Positions 33,086-35,580 of a stretch of DNA of 35,580 nucleotides are shown piece by piece. Source of the stretch: Lachnospiraceae bacterium (GTDB lineage Bacteria; Bacillota; Clostridia; Lachnospirales; Lachnospiraceae); assembly GCA_017399445.1 (NCBI GenBank), contig JAFQCM010000020.1:1-35580 (forward strand), read 5' to 3'. How positions within the stretch are numbered: position 1 is the stretch's first letter; each line of letters starts with the position of its first letter. Below the pieces are notes generated by a model, which had not been told where the DNA came from, ran no database searches, and saw nothing but the letters and a program-made list of their open reading frames with translations. The position numbers and the translations under genes are program-made.

Positions 33086-33955
33086 TTACGCATGACTTAA
33101 CGCTGGAAATCTCACTGCCTCTTTCTCAAACTCATCAAATATCTTCCCTTTTACAAATAAGGTAGTATCTTCTTCTTTCAGCTCAGAAACTTCCCATCCC
33201 TTGGTTTCTAATGGAGAAAATCCCAATGTTACCTTTTTAATTTCCTCTCCAAAAGCACTAATAATTTCATCTAAATCTATTTCCTTCTCTGCAAAAACCT
33301 GTTGTAAATCAAGTACTTCTCCGTCCACTTCTGCAATCACATAAGCATTCTGACTTTCTATATAAAATACATTTTCCTGCATAAATTTGGTTACATAAAA
33401 CATCACCAATTCTGCACCATTTTTCTGCTCCATGGAGCTTTGGCAAATACTCTTTTTCATAATGTCTTCTAATTTGTTCCAATGTTCTTTTTTGTCCATA
33501 GGCACCATAACAGTACTTTTGGTTTCAGTTATTTGAACTGTTTTTGAATACAGATATTCTTTCCCAGCTTCAAATCCAAACTTAGGATAAAAATTCACCA
33601 CCTCATCATTAGCAAACAGGAAAATTCCATCTGCCTTATCCTGATAATCTTTTTCAATTTTTTCCATAATTTTTCGAATCAATCCTTGATTTCTTTCATT
33701 TTCTTCTGTCATTACTGTTCCTAACTGAATTAATTTAACCTGCTTTCCACTGAGTTCAAATCCCATTGGACTTACAGAAACATTGGCAACTACTTTATCA
33801 TCTTTTACACAAACATATGGAAGATAATTTTCTTTCCAATATCCATTTTGATACCAGTCCTCAAAATCCAATCCAAATGTTTTAACAGCAAGTTCATTAA
33901 AACTTTTTCTTAAATTTTCATTGGTTCTATCTAATTTCATAAATTCGTAACTCAT
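33086..33955 (-). CDS. GNAT-family N-acetyltransferase (two-domain, Eis-like)
   Basis: 289 residues. The N-terminal half is a GNAT fold: VVANVSVSPMGFELSGKQVK, then LGTVMTEENERNQGLIRKIM, the acetyl-CoA-binding turn (ERNQGLIRKI in place of the R/QxxGxG motif), and FYPKFGFEAG. The C-terminal half has no clear motif by eye, and the total length resembles Eis-like or Acetyltransf_9 proteins. It transfers acetyl from acetyl-CoA to an unknown amine. The start overlaps by 3 bp the stop of an upstream open stretch (33952-34149), so it could have been coupled to a lost gene. Confidence 0.8.
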   Translation of the reverse strand: MSYEFMKLDRTNENLRKSFNELAVKTFGLDFEDWYQNGYWKENYLPYVCVKDDKVVANVSVSPMGFELSGKQVKLIQLGTVMTEENERNQGLIRKIMEKIEKDYQDKADGIFLFANDEVVNFYPKFGFEAGKEYLYSKTVQITETKSTVMVPMDKKEHWNKLEDIMKKSICQSSMEQKNGAELVMFYVTKFMQENVFYIESQNAYVIAEVDGEVLDLQQVFAEKEIDLDEIISAFGEEIKKVTLGFSPLETKGWEVSELKEEDTTLFVKGKIFDEFEKEAVRFPALSHA

Positions 33956-34149
33956 AATTCCCTCTTTTCGTCTTGATATAATCTTAAATATTCTTTTGAC
34001 ACATCATCGTCAAAAATTAGAAAATCATCTGAATTTATGGTAACATCAATTCCTGCCACCACAATTTCCTCATATTTAAAATATATTTCTCTGTCAACTA
34101 CTTTTTCATTATACAAGCTGGCAGACAGAAATGCTATCTCATAAATTTT
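33952..34149 (-). pseudogene. ATG-less open stretch, probable 3' remnant of a lost gene
   Basis: 65 open codons end in a TGA that overlaps the GNAT start (ATGA). It reads EIAFLSASLYNEKVVDREIY FKYEEIVVAGIDVTI NSDDFLIFDDDVSKEY LRLYQDEKREL, clearly protein-like. There is no ATG; a TTG exists (S-L-Y) but has no ribosome site. A stop (34152-34150) lies just upstream and a terminator soon after, so it looks like the end of a deleted gene once coupled to the acetyltransferase. A short gene with an unusual start is the alternative. Confidence 0.5.
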
Positions 34150-34172
34150 TCAAAAAAAGAATGAGTCAAAAG

Positions 34173-34193
34173 GGAACTGGCATAACCAGTTCC
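34173..34193 (-). terminator. Terminator of the GTPase gene
   Basis: GGAACTGG, loop CATAA, CCAGTTCC: a perfect 8-bp stem followed on the minus strand by CTTTTG, 42 bp after the GTPase stop. Confidence 0.75.
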
Positions 34194-34234
34194 TCACTTC
34201 AATTTTATTCACATTCTCCCTTCATTGACGAAAT

Positions 34235-35401
34235 TCAAGGGAAAAGTTTAAATTTTTTTCCTTCTGAATTTTTTTCCTCGATTAGCTGTTCTTTAAATAA
34301 AATTTTTATCTGTTCTTGTCCTGCTTTCGTTCCTATTGCTTCATCACTAATATCACCTTTGTAAACTGCTTCCATTAGTTTAATATATGCCTCCCCCAAT
34401 GCAGTGGTCAGAAGTCCTGCCGTAGCACCTGAAATAGTACCGCCAGTAATACTTCCTGCTACTGGGATTAATTTACATAAATTTGATACAATAGCTCTTC
34501 CTGCAATAGTAGCACCACCAGCTCCCAAAGTAGAAGAAACAAAAGCAGTTATAATGCTTTTACTTACATCCAAGCCAAAAATGGCGGTTATGGATGCTAT
34601 CATTCCCACCTGGGTAGGAATCAGCAATGCACTATCTGCAAAAGGTATTGGGGTAAACCCCTCACCAAATGCCGCTGCTGTTGCTGTTGCTACCACTGCA
34701 TGAGCACGTCTTTTTTTTTCCTCCAAAGAAGCCTTTTGCACATTTTGCAAGGTGTCAATCAGCTCCTCCGGTAAAGCTTCACTCATGACCGAAATCAAAG
34801 TATCCAAACCGTAGGACTTTATTACATATTCCTCATCAATTTCATAGTCTAAAGCGAGTACAGGCACTACTTGAACCACATCCAGATTTTCATTTATTAT
34901 CATATCCTGCATTTCTTTGGCATGCTTTTTTGAAAAAGACTGAGTTAATACAATAATTACAGGTACTTGAGTAACTTTGTTTTCTTCCGCAAAATCCCTG
35001 AGCCACTGGATTTCTTCTGGTTCTATTCTGTTTGAAGCATTGTTGATGCAATACCAGATGCAGTGTATTGCCTGGTTTACATCTTTTTCCACAAGACCTT
35101 GTCGTATAGTATTCAGCACTTCGTTTTTTACTTCTGTTTGTGCATCCTTTCCCAATTCAAATCCCCGAGTGTCGTATATATTCAATGGAAATCCTTTTTT
35201 GCTAATTTTCCGCATATGGTCTGTGACTGGTCTTCCAATGCCAGTTTCTACTAACTGTTCACGAAATACGCTGTTAATCAGGGTACTTTTCCCTACTCCG
35301 GTTTTTCCTGCTACAATGATATTTAAGGTTTTCAAATTTCTGATTTTTTCGTTAATTGCTTTGATACAGTCCGCCGCAATTTTTTCTGTACTTATTTCCA
35401 T
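34235..35401 (-). CDS. Era/YcjF-like GTPase with hydrophobic DUF697-type tail
   Basis: 388 residues. GTPase motifs: G1 GKTGVGKS (32-39), G2 Thr60 in RPVTDH and G3 DTRG (77-80). The position of G4 reads TQSF (153-156) instead of N/TKxD, so guanine specificity is doubtful. Residues about 225-350 are Gly/Ala-rich and hydrophobic (TPIPFADSALLIPTQVGMIA; STLGAGGATIAGRAIV; LIPVAGSITGGTISGA), like the DUF697 membrane-associated module. This group of GTPases is membrane-linked and of uncertain function. GAGGT precedes the ATG at 35401. It is first in its transcription unit, with hairpins upstream. Confidence 0.82.
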   Translation of the reverse strand: MEISTEKIAADCIKAINEKIRNLKTLNIIVAGKTGVGKSTLINSVFREQLVETGIGRPVTDHMRKISKKGFPLNIYDTRGFELGKDAQTEVKNEVLNTIRQGLVEKDVNQAIHCIWYCINNASNRIEPEEIQWLRDFAEENKVTQVPVIIVLTQSFSKKHAKEMQDMIINENLDVVQVVPVLALDYEIDEEYVIKSYGLDTLISVMSEALPEELIDTLQNVQKASLEEKKRRAHAVVATATAAAFGEGFTPIPFADSALLIPTQVGMIASITAIFGLDVSKSIITAFVSSTLGAGGATIAGRAIVSNLCKLIPVAGSITGGTISGATAGLLTTALGEAYIKLMEAVYKGDISDEAIGTKAGQEQIKILFKEQLIEEKNSEGKKFKLFP

Positions 35402-35440
35402 GGTTTACCTCGCTTTCTCCCTCTACTAACCATTTGTTCT

Positions 35441-35472
35441 GTTACTGTACACAGCATACTGTGTACAGTAAC
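35441..35472. repeat. Perfect 14-bp stem palindrome
   Basis: GTTACTGTACACAG-CATA-CTGTGTACAGTAAC, fully paired, 40 bp upstream of the GTPase start. It is the first of three consecutive hairpins. Confidence 0.9.
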
Positions 35473-35473
35473 G

Positions 35474-35520
35474 AATTTCAGCCCATTTTAAATGCATCTG
35501 CGATGCATGGGGCTGAAATT
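35474..35520. repeat. Nested hairpin
   Basis: Outer stem AATTTCAGCCC/GGGCTGAAATT (11 bp), and inner stem ATGCATC-TGC-GATGCAT (7 bp). The left and right parts are separated by a short bulge. Confidence 0.85.
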
Positions 35521-35540
35521 TTGTCGCCACCACTTCTTGG

Positions 35541-35572
35541 CGCATAGCTTGACAGCTAGTGTCAAGCTTGCG
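35541..35572. repeat. Third hairpin, reaching the window end
   Basis: AGCTTGACA-GCTAG-TGTCAAGCT with flanking CGC/GCG. Together with the two hairpins before it, this looks like a structured intergenic repeat that continues past the window. Confidence 0.75.
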
Positions 35573-35580
35573 TCTGTATA

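Overview
The window is AT-rich and has the look of a low-GC Gram-positive, most likely a gut Lachnospiraceae (Clostridia). The evidence is strong AGGAGG-type ribosome sites, sigma-A-like promoters, a very large secreted modular starch-degrading enzyme with a VPTATA linker and Lys-rich C-terminal modules, a secreted M60-type metallopeptidase with clostridial ChW repeats, BspA-type leucine-rich repeats and YARHG/zinc-ribbon proteins. The genus cannot be fixed from the sequence alone. No rRNA, tRNA, CRISPR array or complete insertion sequence was found. Almost all genes lie on the minus strand; only two small regulators and one coiled-coil gene are on the plus strand.

Layout: 1-4545 is the 5' part of a giant secreted M60-like peptidase that runs off the window. 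4853-10707 is a probable five-gene minus-strand run: VWA/DUF2201-like protein, MoxR-like AAA+ ATPase, leucine-rich-repeat protein, Spx/ArsC-like thioredoxin-fold protein, and polyphosphate:AMP phosphotransferase. 10851-12563 is an AAA-ATPase-like/PD-(D/E)XK protein. It is followed by a 166-bp near-perfect palindrome and a decayed YARHG gene fragment. 13113-17190 is a three-gene run (zinc-ribbon/PH-like protein, zinc-ribbon/DUF4190 membrane protein, MORN/YARHG secreted protein). Opposite it sit an XRE regulator, a membrane-anchored Ser/Thr kinase and a divergent HTH protein (17460-19484).

19684-28139 holds a secreted fibronectin-III protein, a small P-loop protein and a 2024-residue GH13 amylase/pullulanase-like enzyme. 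28680-29306 encodes a coiled-coil protein built on 21-bp repeats. 29427-35401 has an unknown protein, a long RecQ helicase, a GNAT acetyltransferase and a GTPase with a DUF697-like hydrophobic tail. The window ends in three consecutive hairpins.

Two themes stand out. One is extracellular polymer use: starch hydrolase, starch-binding-module-bearing peptidase and FnIII protein. The other is intracellular stress or signalling machinery of unknown purpose: MoxR/VWA with polyphosphate and Spx-like partners, and a kinase/HTH pair beside zinc-ribbon and YARHG proteins. Four probable gene remnants in intergenic gaps (4700-4848, 13022-13107, 28505-28637, 33952-34149) show that the region has been reshuffled. 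All family assignments come from reading motifs by eye; no database search was run.
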